Assembly: GCA_973895155.1 (NCBI GenBank)
Contig: OZ316898.1
Coordinates: 19,778,001-19,842,000 of the forward strand
Origin: Marsupella aquatica
Lineage: Eukaryota; Marchantiophyta
Length of the DNA stretch: 64,000 nucleotides
Direction of reading: 5' to 3'
Shown: one piece after another, positions 45,101 through 55,158 of the stretch
Numbering within the stretch: the first letter of the stretch is position 1
Layout: each line of letters begins with the position of its first letter
The notes under the pieces: model-generated
Databases searched by the model: none
Told to the model about the DNA's origin: nothing
What the model saw: the letters and a program-made list of their open reading frames with translations, nothing else
Translations under genes and position numbers: made by a program

Positions 45101-45453
45101 TGCAGAAGGGTATTGCTCAGTCTACTACAGAAGCGGAGTATGTTGCAGCAAAGGAAGCGATTTGGTTGGATAGACTTATCACTGAAATGGGATTGCCACA
45201 GGGGAATGTGAAGCTCCATTGTGATAGTCAAAGTGCGCTCCACCTTACTGTGAACCAGGTGATGGACAGCAGAGTGAAGCACATTGACGTCAGGTACCAT
45301 TTTATCAGGCAGGCTGTGTCTGATAATTTGTTTGAGCTAGTCAAGATTGATGGTAAACTCAACCCGACTGACGCATTTACCAAAGTGATTTCTTTGGAGA
45401 GTTTCTCTAGACATCGTGACGTATTGCAGGTTTTGCAATTGCATCACAAGTAG
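42193..45453 (+). CDS. pol polyprotein of element C, open but probably impaired
   Basis: Open from the UGA to TAG at 45451-45453 with the same domain order as B: protease DCACSFHIC, zinc region, integrase, RT with YVDDM, RNase H. Differences likely to matter are Arg for the second Gly in the integrase SDNGGEY motif and a four-residue deletion in RNase H (STTEAEYVAAKEAIWL, where B has VAAAEAAKEAIWL). Since gag upstream carries nonsense codons, this frame is unlikely to be expressed from the element's own transcript. Confidence 0.92.
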   Translation, partial: SREYALCTSSRRADDVWILDCACSFHICYIREFFSSYSVSNGSVLMGNDHSCQIEGIGFVKIQMFDGAVRTVSGVRYVPGMRKNLISLGVLDSNGHQWSVIDGELQVRSGETVILKGSRQKNLYVLQGNTVCGEANVTKSHEEMTQLWHSRLGHMSEKGLAILRKNGLISDLQSCKLEFCEHCILGKQHRRAFGVGTHRSKAVLEYIHSDVWGPSPTPSHSGKLYYVSFIDDYSRFVWIYFMTHKSDVLSIFKKWKAQVENQTRNTIKCLDTRVKSLRSDNGREYTSMEFEEYCSEQGITRHLTTVYTPQQNGVAERLNRKLLERSRSMLSQSGLPQEFWAEAVNTATYLVNLSPSSAINFKTPFEMRYKRQADYHGLVVFGSDAYALTPKQNRTKLDPTSKKCIFLGYQSGVKAYRLWDPIACKLVVSRDVSFNESRLLKEGENTQVSRTDKGKSPIPDLVEGEIGYEVHDQREGVAPIMELVPVPEELEEFVDAGEQQVDAVELQIIPAHADQPESSARRTSGRTVRAPPRYGQWVDSSQLQEDDFTADDEGDALILEEGEPSSFHEASASKEKQKWTAAMQTEMQSLKDNKTWELVKLPKGQQVVDSKWIYKLKDNSIGGGSKVYKARLVAKGFTQEKGVDYNEVFSPVAKYSTIRLLCVLVVMFGLLLDQMDVVTAFLYGTLEEVIFMRQPLVFVKRGQEELVCRLLKSLYGLKQSPRQWNKRFDDWIRSQGFHRSVFDPCVYLKPVKNVVFGFIVLVLYVDDMLIAAKDRSEIVKLKALLSAEFKMKDLGPAKRILGMEITRDLEAGKLWLTQSSYARKVIARFNMGNSKPVSTPLAPHFKLSSAFCPTDDTEKGLMSKVPYDKAVGSLMYLMTCTRPDLAMAMGKVSRYMSNPGKVHWEAVKWIIRYLKGTVDHGLLFDANAKNAKSLIGYVDSDYGQDLDRRRSTTGYVFTLGGGCISWRSTLQKGIAQSTTEAEYVAAKEAIWLDRLITEMGLPQGNVKLHCDSQSALHLTVNQVMDSRVKHIDVRYHFIRQAVSDNLFELVKIDGKLNPTDAFTKVISLESFSRHRDVLQVLQLHHK

Positions 45454-45632
45454 AGTTTTCTTAACATTCATTGTAATTACTGATATATGCTCTTCCTCAT
45501 TCCTATGTATTAGGTTACGGCTTAGTTCTGGTTTGCTCTAGTTAGAGAGGGAAACCGGTTTGGTTTTTGTCCAGAACTTCCCGCTGAGGGATCATATACA
45601 TTGGCAGTATTACTCTCCCCTAGACCAGAGTT

Positions 45633-45643
45633 AAGGGGAAGAT
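45633..45643 (+). other. polypurine tract of element C
   Basis: AAGGGGAAGAT immediately before the 3' LTR, identical to that of B. Confidence 0.88.
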
Positions 45644-46046
45644 TGTTGGGTATTTACTCTTACGTCTAGGTTAGGTATGACGTGGTTGGTACAACAACGT
45701 GGGTTGGTACAACTACGTGGTTAGGTACAACTACGTGATTAGGTACAACTATGTGGTTAGGTACAACTACGTGGTTAGGTACAACTAAGTTGCACACTAT
45801 ATCATAAGAGGCATGTGTGCTTGGAGAGGTAGAACCAAGGCTCATTGTTATGGAGCCACTTGAGAGATAGGGAGAGCTTACACTGTGGAGACTCGGTATA
45901 GCCGACGGGCTTAGAGTTCAGTAAAGCTCTCTTGTGTATTCCCGTGGACGTAGCCTCAAGGAGGTGAACCACGTATCTCTTGTGTCGACTATTGTGCGTT
46001 GGATGGTTCATGGGCTTGCCGTTACGATCGTCGTCTATGCTCAACA
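45644..46046 (+). repeat. 3' LTR of element C (six 18-bp U3 units)
   Basis: 403 bp, 36 bp longer than the 5' LTR because of two extra 18-bp units; two G/A differences elsewhere. Confidence 0.95.
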
Positions 46047-46147
46047 AGGTTGACTCCCTCCATTTCCAATTTTGTAAGCACGCCAAAAACTTTTTGGCCC
46101 CATTGCATAAGAAGTAGATGATTGAGAGTGTGATATTAATGACTTGC

Positions 46148-46281
46148 CAGTAACCACACATCAAAATGTGTTAATATAGGGTGTACATTCACTTATTTAA
46201 AGAAAATAGTGAGAATTATCATGATGATGGTAGGGAGTGACGTGTACACCATATATATCACATTTTGATGTGCAATTACTG
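46148..46281. mobile_element. MITE-like inverted-repeat element, copy 1
   Basis: The arms CAGTAACCACACATCAAAAT (from 46148) and the reverse complement CAGTAATTGCACATCAAAAT (ending 46281) extend to a GGTGTACA block, so about 37 bp of each side can pair across a loop of roughly 55 bp. Imperfect direct repeats of about 24 bp (ATTGAGAG..ATATTA.TGACT) lie just outside at about 46120 and 46297. There is no coding capacity. A relative is at 52009-52149. Confidence 0.65.
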
Positions 46282-47164
46282 CGACCCATGGTGACTATTG
46301 AGAGAGTAATATTAGTGACTACACACTCTCTGCAATTGAAATGATGGTGGGCTTGCACTAGCTAGCTTGCCCTGGAAGTTATAAGTTAAGACATTTTAGT
46401 GTACACATCTGCAGGGGTTGGTGTATTGTTTAAGTTGAACCAAGCAAAAATCAGGCTGAAGTCGAGAAGCAAACATGTAAACATTTGCGACATTTTTTTT
46501 AATAAATAACAGGGCAAGAAATGCAGGGATAACGATGGCAAAGAGTGATAGCTTTGCTGCAGCTCTGTGTGTAAACCCTAGGGGCGAAGGTAGCAAGCTC
46601 TGTGTGTAAACCCTAGGTTGCAGCTGCTCAAAGGTCGAGATCAAGCCAAGGTATCACACTGCCAAAAGTGGGGAGGCAAAGGTGTAAACATTCGCGACAT
46701 TTTTTCTTTTGTAAAAACAGGGCTGGCAAACCACAAAGTTGTTGCTGAGTTTTCCTGTGTACTTGGGCTGCCAAAAACGATCAGGGGTTTGTGGGGGCTT
46801 AGGGGGAGCACTTGGTGACCGTTTGGCCTCCTCCCGGGAATGTAGCAAAGCCCGGGTTGCAAAGGGGGGGGGGGAGGAAGCGGAAATTGGGTGGGTTCAT
46901 CTGGGTCAATCACGTCTTGACCCATATACAGTATGGGGAGCAGGGGAAGCAGATAAATTTGTTTGGGAGACAGAAATTTTGGCAACTTAGGGGGACAGGT
47001 TGGTAAAAAGCTGTTAAGATGAGTGTCCAATAAACATGAATAAATGGGGGAATGAATTGACAATGTGAAATTTTCTCTGGATCTAGAAATTTGCAAGACT
47101 CTCTAAGTGGACCATTAAAGGGCTAAACAAGGCCTGGGATCAATCTAGTGATTCTTAGCATTTT
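46282..47164. other. intergenic region with short direct duplications
   Basis: Two related segments (GTAAACATT.GCGACATTTTTT, then ACAGGGC) occur at about 46477 and 46686. The segment CTCTGTGTGTAAACCCTAGG occurs at about 46563 and 46599. A long G-run is at about 46864-46873. No gene recognised. Confidence 0.6.
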
Positions 47165-47365
47165 TCTCTTTTCTTTATTCTTCTTCTTCTTCTTCTTCTT
47201 CTTTTCCGGGTTACATTTGCCTCCTTATTTTTTGTATCTGGCCTTTGCCCTCTTAGAGCCTCTTTTGCTTTTGCTTCATTGTACTTTGTTTGTTCCTTTT
47301 ATGACTTAATATGGCCTTTTCTTTCTGTATAACCAACCCAAAAAAAAAACCAAAAAAAAATGTAA
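47165..47365 (+). repeat. dispersed T-rich repeat tail with A-run
   Basis: A (TTC)n stretch is followed by text including TTCATTGTACTTTGTTTG and ends in AAAAAAAAACCAAAAAAAAA. A related segment (TTTCATTGTACTTTGTTT) lies at about 49430. This is possibly the 3' end of a non-LTR retroelement. Confidence 0.45.
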
Positions 47366-48199
47366 AAACAACCAAAACATGAACCATTTTTTCCTGCCTG
47401 TAAAGCTACAACATTTGCGTAGCTTGCTCAGGCACGTTCTCTAAAAGAGAAAATCATAATGGCAAGAGGTACCTTCACCAGTGCAGGTCCTTTCCTTTTT
47501 TTTAATTTCCCTTTCATTTTATTTTCCTGTCTCCTGGTTTGGCACTTTGATATATATTACATTATTTTTTGTTTATCTTCTTTTTCTTATACTTTGTTGG
47601 GCACAGCTGGTGGGTATACCCGGAAAGAAAGAAATCCACCGGTGCAATGCAGGCAAAAATGGTTGAACCTGGGCCACTGGGTTCAACCATTGATAAGCTT
47701 AAAATTTGCCATTCTTTCTACTCCCTCATGATATTTCCTTCTGATTGATTTTCTCTTTCCCTCTTGTCAATTGGAGCCATTTTGGGTCCCATATCCATCC
47801 ACACTATAAGTTTGAATAGGATACCGTCCACAATTTTTTTGTCAGAGTTTACAAAAATAGTTGTAACTTTGAAGTTGTTTTGTCCTAGTCAAAATTTGTG
47901 TTTCAAGGGGTCCCATGCTAACTTGGAAATCCTATATGAGAAAAAGAGTTGGATGCATCATCTGAGCTTAGACCTCTATTTTTCCCTTCATCAAAAGAAA
48001 GTACTAAGAGCAGAACACTTACATGTTTCCAAGAGAAAAATTCCAACAATGCAAAATAATGGGAGTCATAAGCTCTTGGGGAATCAAGTCTGTTGGATTA
48101 TTAGAACAGGGTACAAACAGACGAAAGTTTATTTTAATTTCCTCAGCCAGGCTACTACCAAGTAAGTGAGTCCTCTACCTGCCCTCCTAATATGCGCTT

Positions 48200-48420
48200 G
48201 CCTTGAATCCTAGCCTTACCAGGCTTCTAAGTTTGTTGCTAAGTAGGACTTCAGTTCTTCTGCCATTGTTAGAGATGCTCAGGGTTTTTGGCTCCTTGGT
48301 TTCTTGGATTCTTACTGTCTTAGGTTGTTTTCCCCCCTTTGTTGAGTTTCTTGCCTTTGGGATCCTATGTCCAGATAGACGCTCATTGTTCTTTGGCAGT
48401 GTTATAATTATGGTATAATG
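48200..48420 (+). repeat. dispersed repeat, relative of 7185-7560
   Basis: Blocks CTTACCAGGCTTCTAAGTTT, GTTGAGTTTCTTGCCTTTGG, GATCCTATGTC and TGTTCTTTGGCAGTGTTATA follow in the same order as in the copies at 6.7-7.6 kb, 21.0 kb and 51.2 kb. Confidence 0.5.
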
Positions 48421-48847
48421 GAAAGGAGACGGGTTTCAATTACTCTGCTCAAGCTAATCATGGGCTGATTAATACAAAAAGTTATATTTATGCAGGGTAC
48501 CAGTCACAGCACTAGTGTGTACACCTTTTGATGATTATGTTCCATCCAGTTATTCTAACTCTGCCCAAAACATTCCCAAGAAGACTGGCCAAGAATTCTT
48601 TTGAGTGGGTCAATAACCTATTCTGGCCCTGGACCTGCTTTTAGCAAGAAATTGTTAGCCCAATTTCCCCCCTCTTGCCCGTTATTTTGCCCTATGCACA
48701 TACGGAGAGATGGACAAACAACAATTTTGGCTTTTACCCCCGAACACTGTTGGCTGTCTAGAACACTCAATTGGCTCAGGAACCTAGTAATTCTTAGTTA
48801 CTGCATATTTTTGAAGCATTGCTTTTGAAGATGTTCCTCTCAATAAA

Positions 48848-48883
48848 GAAGAAGAAGAAGAAGAAGAAGAAGAAGAAGAAGAA
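48848..48883 (+). repeat. (GAA)12 microsatellite
   Basis: Twelve uninterrupted GAA units. A shorter (TTC)n is at about 47178-47204. Confidence 0.95.
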
Positions 48884-51800
48884 AGTTGCTCTCCAATTGA
48901 TGTCCCTCAAGCTGACTATGTTAATTACTTGCATTACTTGAGCTGGTTTGTGACAATTAGGAGGGCCAAAATGTATGTTGTTCCTCAATTTACTACTTTG
49001 GATCAAACTGGAAAACTCTAGATTTTAATGAGTATTGTTGCTTATTGGAACACAATCTTACCAGCCCTTGTTTACTGTAGTAAAGAAATTGGGTTGTGAA
49101 GTTTCTTTGGTTTCCCATGTTTGACATTTCTACCCAAAATTAGTGAAGTGTTTAGATAATATGTTTCCAATGAATCACAACTGGACCTACATACGACAGT
49201 TGTTGGATAATGTTCGATGCCATGTAGACTTCTTTTTCATGATAATTTGAGCGAGCTTGTTTTGTCTCAAAAGCAAACACATCTTTTCATGATAGTTTCA
49301 TTGAGCGTGCTCTCAAGTAGTGTTTGACACTTTTCTCTTTTTATTTGTTCTTTTTTGTTAGGTTTACACTTGCTTTTCTTTTTTCTGGTTCGGTGCTTGT
49401 TCACGCTGGCACTCTTTCTCTTTCCTTTCATTGTACTTTGTTTTTCCCTGATTTATGAACTCTGGTAGTCCTTTCTCTTCAGAGACCTTTGTTTTTTTTG
49501 TTTTTTTGTCTCAAAGCAAATTTGTTTTTAAATGGAAGACCGCAGTAGTTTGCTCCACATTTACTCCACATTTGCAAAGGTGACATTAATGTGCAATGCC
49601 TCAAAGATCGTTTCTAAACCAGTCCAATGTGCTCTACACGTCCACGTGTTTGAAGGGCAATAAAAATAGTTTTCAGCCATTGGTTGTGATTATGATATGG
49701 GTTTGTTTGTGGAGTGCTGTCTATTCTACAGCAAGATTTGTGGCGTGAGTAAAATATCTGTCAAAAAACAAGTGTCTCTGATCACTTCAAAGTCCTGATC
49801 GATTGGAGAACTGGTTTTTTAAGGGATGCTGGATCCATTATTTTGGAGCTTGCTTTTGCATCCTATTTCAGTAGTTACTGATGAGAAGGAAAAAAAAGGG
49901 GGAAATCAGGGTAGTGCTTTTTGTCTCAACCAAATAGAAACAATATATTTTTCAATCTCAATCATGGTAGTAGCCTGGTCTATGCTTGTGTAATTGTTTG
50001 AGTTCTTGGCCCAACTGTTGTGCTACAATACTAACAATTGAAAATTTGTGCAACATCAACCAATTTTGTAAACCAACTGTAAGGTGTGAGGGTTGTGATA
50101 TGCGTTGATTGAACTCAAGTACCCGGTTCAAATGCTGGCAAACACATTCCCAAGTAGGCATGCCAAACTTAGGAGTGGGTCAATGACCTATTGTGGCCCT
50201 GGATGCCAACAAACAACTGCTCATTTAGAGCACTCTTTCCAGGCCCACAGCCCATTTTTTCTCGGAAAGTTTCTTGGCCCCTTGCATCAGGGGCGGTGTC
50301 AAGGCTAGTAATACTTGCTTTGCACCTTTTCATGCATTTGTGTAGACTCATACTTGAGTGTTACTTTGTGCACACTGTCAAGTGTAGGGCGGGGCAAATA
50401 TTTATATCTTTCAGATGCAAACATCAGGCTTGCCATCTGTTATAGATCAAGTTTAGCAGGGCAGAGGAACTAGATTTGGCAAAACTGGTGGTCAAGATAA
50501 TCTCGCGGCGGGAAGGGGGGGGGGGGGGCACCAAATGTAGAGGTCATGACCCTGATGGAGAGCACCCGTGTGGATGCTCTTAGGCATAGTCACACACACT
50601 GGGCAGACTAAACAAAATAATCTGTAAAAGTAACTTTACCCTTTCCAACCACTCCCCCCTCCTCCGTCTTCCTTTCTCTTCCCAAAAATGAAAGTTAAAA
50701 GTTGAAAATGAATACATAAAAATAAGAAATAATTGTGTCTTTTCCAGAAATGAAATCTCAGTCCTTGAGGGTACTCATGCACCTATTGAGGGTGCTGAAC
50801 TGCAAGCTTTCCTTTCCTAACTTGTTGCCGTGAGTGGAGCGTGTCTTCTACAACAAGAAGATGAGGCCATCCATTTTTATATTTTAGAAGTTTTTTGTGT
50901 TCATCCAGGGGCCCAAAATAAAGTTAAAAAACCTTCTTGGAAAGGCTCCTTTCCATTGTAGTGGAGCTGGAAGATGAGGTATGCTCTGCTCATTTGACAA
51001 AAAGAGGGGTCACGTTTGCTAGGTAAAGTGTTTCCTTTCCTGCCATGATTCTGAGGCACATAATATCTTGCCAATTAATGCCAATCATTGGATTGACCTC
51101 GGACTTCATTATTTGGCTCTCTGGTCTACAGTAGCTTAGTGGGTTTGTCTCATGTTTCTGTGTAGCTTTGTGTTTTTTCCCATGTTTTCTCCTCTTTATT
51201 GGGTCTCTTGTCTTTGATATTTTGTCTCCAAGTTTGACACTTTTTGTTCTTTGACACTATGATATATGATTGACTGATTGATGAGATGATGCCTCCCATT
51301 CGATCACAGGTTGTCAATCATCGGATGCTTTAATCATAAATTACTCTGCTGGGCCCATTTGGGCTGTGGACTACTGTAGGTTTCCCCCCCTTGGATATTT
51401 TGGGTTTGGAAAAATCCTGCATTGGCATTGCTATGAAATGCCCGTGGATTCCTATAGATCATAAGGTATATGACAAGATACCCAGATTCTGGGTGGCATT
51501 CAGGGTGGTCATTGTATTAGCGCACTTAAACTAAATAAATTAGGACACAAAGTTTTGATGACCCTACCTCTAGTGAGATTATTATATTTAGCTCCAAGTG
51601 CTTGATCTAAAGTTCATTTAATTCAAGCAAAATTGTGCTTACCTAAAGTTCATTTAATTCAAGCCAAATTGTGCTTATCACTAATTCTCCAGCAAGCAAG
51701 CTCATGACTCCATCAATGGGAAAGCGTTTTATGGGCTGTGCATGCAACTACAGACATTTGATTCCTGCACACTTCACTCAAGGGCTCGAAACAAGTTGAA

Positions 51801-51945
51801 ACGGCAAACTGAAAAATAGTTGGCTCTACTTCAAATGATCGATCGGCAGTACACCTGGCAGTTGGTCAAAACCAAACCACTGCCAGGATCTCAGGAAACA
51901 ATTAAAGGCCCCTGGAAATTGTCCAATTGCTCTGGGCTGTCCCAT
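48884..51945. other. intergenic region, repeat fragments only
   Basis: A segment with CATTCCCAAG, GTGGGTCAAT.ACCTATT and TGGCCCTGGA at about 50147-50205 repeats one at about 48569-48635. A T-rich repeat lies at about 49325-49510, a G-run at 50515-50528, and a dispersed-repeat 3' block at about 51190-51270. No gene or RNA gene recognised. Confidence 0.55.
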
Positions 51946-52037
51946 GGGTGAATTATGGCATCCCGGTAATTACACATTAAAATGTGACAATGGGTGAATT
52001 ATGGCATCCCGGTAATTGCACATCAAAATGTGACAAT
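51946..52037. repeat. 46-bp tandem duplication at the edge of a MITE-like element
   Basis: The stretch 51946-51991 is repeated at 51992-52037 with two visible differences. The duplicated unit contains the outer end of the MITE-like element at 52009-52149 plus flanking bases. Confidence 0.9.
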
Positions 52038-52149
52038 ATACCGGTACTATGTCACTCTATACCATGATAAAAAATTTGGTGTGAATCAGTGAACCCTCAT
52101 TATAAATATGGATGTACCAAGTTATTGCTTTTTGATGTCCAATTACGGG
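52009..52149. mobile_element. MITE-like inverted-repeat element, copy 2
   Basis: The left end CCGGTAATTGCACATCAAAA and the reverse complement of the right end CCCCGTAATTGGACATCAAA are the same terminal sequence as in the copy at 46148-46281. Inner sequences differ except for a GGTAC-type block near the inner end of each arm. No coding capacity. Confidence 0.55.
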
Positions 52150-52744
52150 GACGTTGAACTTTGGTTTACTCCGGCTAGCATACTCAACCCCTTTGTGTCT
52201 GCAATGATCACTAAAGTAGAGCCCATGGGTTAGACAAAATTCACGTAAATGGCCACGGGCAACGGACGATTCCCACGGTCAAATGTTAACGAGCACGTTT
52301 TGTGCATACCATTTGAGTTATGGGATAGTCGTTACCCGCGGGGTTAACAACTACCCTTAACTCACATGTTCATAGGTCTGAGACGCCCTAATGCCCCTAA
52401 ACCCTGACAGAACTGTAACACCACAGCTGTCCGATCATCAGCCGATCCACGGCAAGAGTCAGTTCCCAACCAGGAAGTGGAAAGCCTAACCCAATTACAT
52501 ACGGATGACGTGGTGCATGTTTTCTTTCTCTCTTACGTTGGTCCCATTTGTTGAGGGCCTCTGTTCTGACATTTTCACCTCAATTTTCAGATGCATTTGA
52601 TGTGGTGCAATTCTCTTTCTTTTTTTTTAACTTGGTCCTATTATTTTAATGCCTCTTGTTTCGACAATTACACGGCAATCACAGATTCATGTGATTCGAT
52701 ACAATTCTCTGGTTTTTTCCCTGACTTTGGTACCATTCTTTAGG

Positions 52745-52895
52745 GGCCTCTGTCTGTTGCTTTTGGTTTCTATTCCACCCTCTGTCTGTTGCTTTTGGTT
52801 TCTATTCCACGATAGACACCTCTGTCTGTTGCTTTTGGTTTCTAGTCCCTGAATAGACACCTCTGTCTGTTGCTTTTGGTTTCTATTCCATGATC
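52745..52895. repeat. minisatellite, 33-41-bp unit, four copies
   Basis: Four copies of CTCTGTCTGTTGCTTTTGGT followed by TTCTA.TCC and, in the later copies, GATAGACAC-type text. The minus-strand frame repeats the corresponding peptide and is not a gene. Confidence 0.9.
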
Positions 52896-52899
52896 GAGG

Positions 52900-55158
52900 A
52901 GTGAAGAATTGTGTCTCTAAGTAATGGTTTCTGGGCCGTCCGATCAAAGATGATTAACCCAGGTTAGCCGACTCGACCCCTTCGTGTCACTAAAGCAAAG
53001 CCGTTGGGTCATTAGACGCAATTCAGTGAATTAACGAGGAAGAAGAAGAAGAAGTAGAGCTGCTTTCAATCGATCGACATGGGCGGAGCCGAGGTCCTTC
53101 CAATGATGATTGTTGGCTTCATTGATCAGATTTCGTGATGGGCAATGTGATCGATCAGACTACCAGGACTCTTCCGTTGATTCCTTTTATAGTTCAGCGC
53201 TCAACACCCAAATTAAGCAAAGAGTACAGAAAAAACCTCGGTTTTGGACGCTTTATGAATTCTCCGTAACGGCCAGAAAATCGTGGAAATCGGAGAGGAA
53301 AGTGAGGGAGATCTAGAATTTGTTAAAGACATTGTGGCACCGCACTGAGTGGACACCATGGAGATTGTCCGATTGTCCGCAGAGCATTTGCAGGGACTGA
53401 TGCCTTGAATGTACGAACCCCACTCCCCAGAAAAAGAAACGGGGAGTTGATGAGAGATACTATAGGAAGAAAATAGATTGAGAGCACGACGTGATGGGCA
53501 TTGCCTTTCCTGCGTGCAGCATGGGTCGGTTGTCCTATTGTATAGACTCCAGCCGCGCGCTGCCGGGAATTGTGGCAACTTGTGAATGAATGAAATCTGA
53601 TCTGAGAGGGAGTTCGGCTGGAAACCGAAGCGAAATCTACGCGTGGGTAGGTATGGAAGACAGTGAGCTAGGTACCGGTAGGCAGCTATGGTTTGAGAGA
53701 GAGAGAAACTTGTCGGCAGCAACTCGGCGTTAATCATTAGTTGATACTACTAGTTGTTAGTGCGGCAGTCCTGTCTGATTGTGGAGTTTAGGCGAGCAGC
53801 ACCTTTGGTGGTGGTGAGAGTTGGACCAAGACGCTTTGGACCTGCGGCTGCAGGCCTCGAGAGTTACCTGCGGTTCTGAAGAGAATGTCTAGACACGACT
53901 TCGGTTTCCACAATCTGGGGCGGTGAACTTTGTGGTTCAGTGAGGGAAAAGGAGCTCGGCGAACATTGCTGACCGATGATCTATCACTCCTAAAGCAGTC
54001 AATTGCGCGTAAGACTGGCTATTGACTCTTCCTAGACTTGTATATTCATATTAATATCAAAGAGACATGTCGACAGCAATTGGGTCCAACCTACCGGTAC
54101 CTAGCTAGTGGCATTGTCTGTACGTCAATTTTCAGTCTAGCAACAGCGTGATTGAGAGAAACTGTGAGTCCCTCGTCTGAGTCTCGATCAATCGAGTCTC
54201 TCAGTTGAGGGTGCGAGAAAATTGAATGCCAGCGAGGAAAATTCGACAAATTGGTTTAATATCGAGTTCAGTTAACATGATTCACGCGGTGGGAGCACTT
54301 TAAGTTGGCTACCTCTAGTACGCGGGTGAGGTCCAAATCAGTCGCTCCATATCACGGATCATTGTCGTGTGAGGAGCCCTCCCAGTGACGACCTTGGAGT
54401 TGGGCTGGGTGTTCACAACTTGTTTATTGACAGTGCAGTTCATGCTCTCCCGTTTCAAGTCGGATAACTGGGAAGGTGGACGATGCATATTTTCCTGCCA
54501 TTTAATTCCTCGTTCCTATTGATCATCTGTCTTTGTGGACGAGCCAGACTTGCAAGCAACCGTGGATGCCGGTGGAATCTGTGCATTTCACCCTCATCGT
54601 GTAGTTGTCGGAGTACGACGTCATTCAGTTGGAGATTTCATGCCGGCCAGTAAGTTATTGCTGAGACCAAGGGTCTGCAGATCGATCCATGACCTTGCGG
54701 ACGTTCAGAACCCTCATCATGATCTTTGACCTTAAGAGGACACCAATTGATACGACATAGAGTCCAGAATAGAGTAGGTGAAGTCTGGTAAGTAGTAAGT
54801 ACCGTGGTCGACAATTTCTCCTGAATTGAAGGCTCAGCTCGTCAGGAGCGCGTCAACTAGCTTGTATGGTGAACAATTCAGTGAGTGCGGGAGTATCCCA
54901 AATCCAGCTTTCATCTGCGAGGAAGACTGGCCCCCCGGCCGGCCATCTTTAGTGAAATCTCAACATTGAACAGTTAGCCATTTGACGTACGCTAGGTGTT
55001 GAGCAACGAGGTGTTGAATGGTGTCAGGGTCACTATTTTCCCGTGGAAAGAACCTGGTCATGGGAGTGGAATTGAGCGGTCAGATTCGGAGAATTTAATT
55101 GAGTTGCTGTTGCGGTCTATCACGTATTTTGAGCTGCAGAAATTCATTTCTTAGGGAG
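52900..55158. other. upstream region of the TBL gene, no gene recognised
   Basis: It presumably contains the promoter and 5' untranslated region of the plus-strand gene starting at 55159. The minus-strand frame at 53213-53737 and the short plus-strand frame at 54535-54729 show no domain. No convincing TATA box was chosen. Confidence 0.5.

Larger units (their letters stand above)
39631..46046 (+). mobile_element. element C: Ty1/copia LTR retrotransposon, sister copy of B in inverted orientation
   Basis: 6416 bp on the plus strand; 5' LTR 39631-39997, 3' LTR 45644-46046; target duplication AGGTT at 39626-39630 and 46047-46051. Apart from the 18-bp array copy number (four versus six units), I see two differences between the LTRs, both G/A, so insertion is recent. 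Internal sequence closely follows element B. Gag carries three nonsense codons and RNase H a 12-bp deletion, so this copy is probably not autonomous. Confidence 0.97.

Noticed and set aside
50100-50140. GGTTCAAATGC resembling a tRNA or SINE B box
   Set aside because: No matching A box or cloverleaf could be built around it.
53213-53737. 174-codon minus-strand frame upstream of the TBL gene
   Set aside because: No domain recognised; composition resembles noncoding flank and it opposes the well-supported TBL gene.
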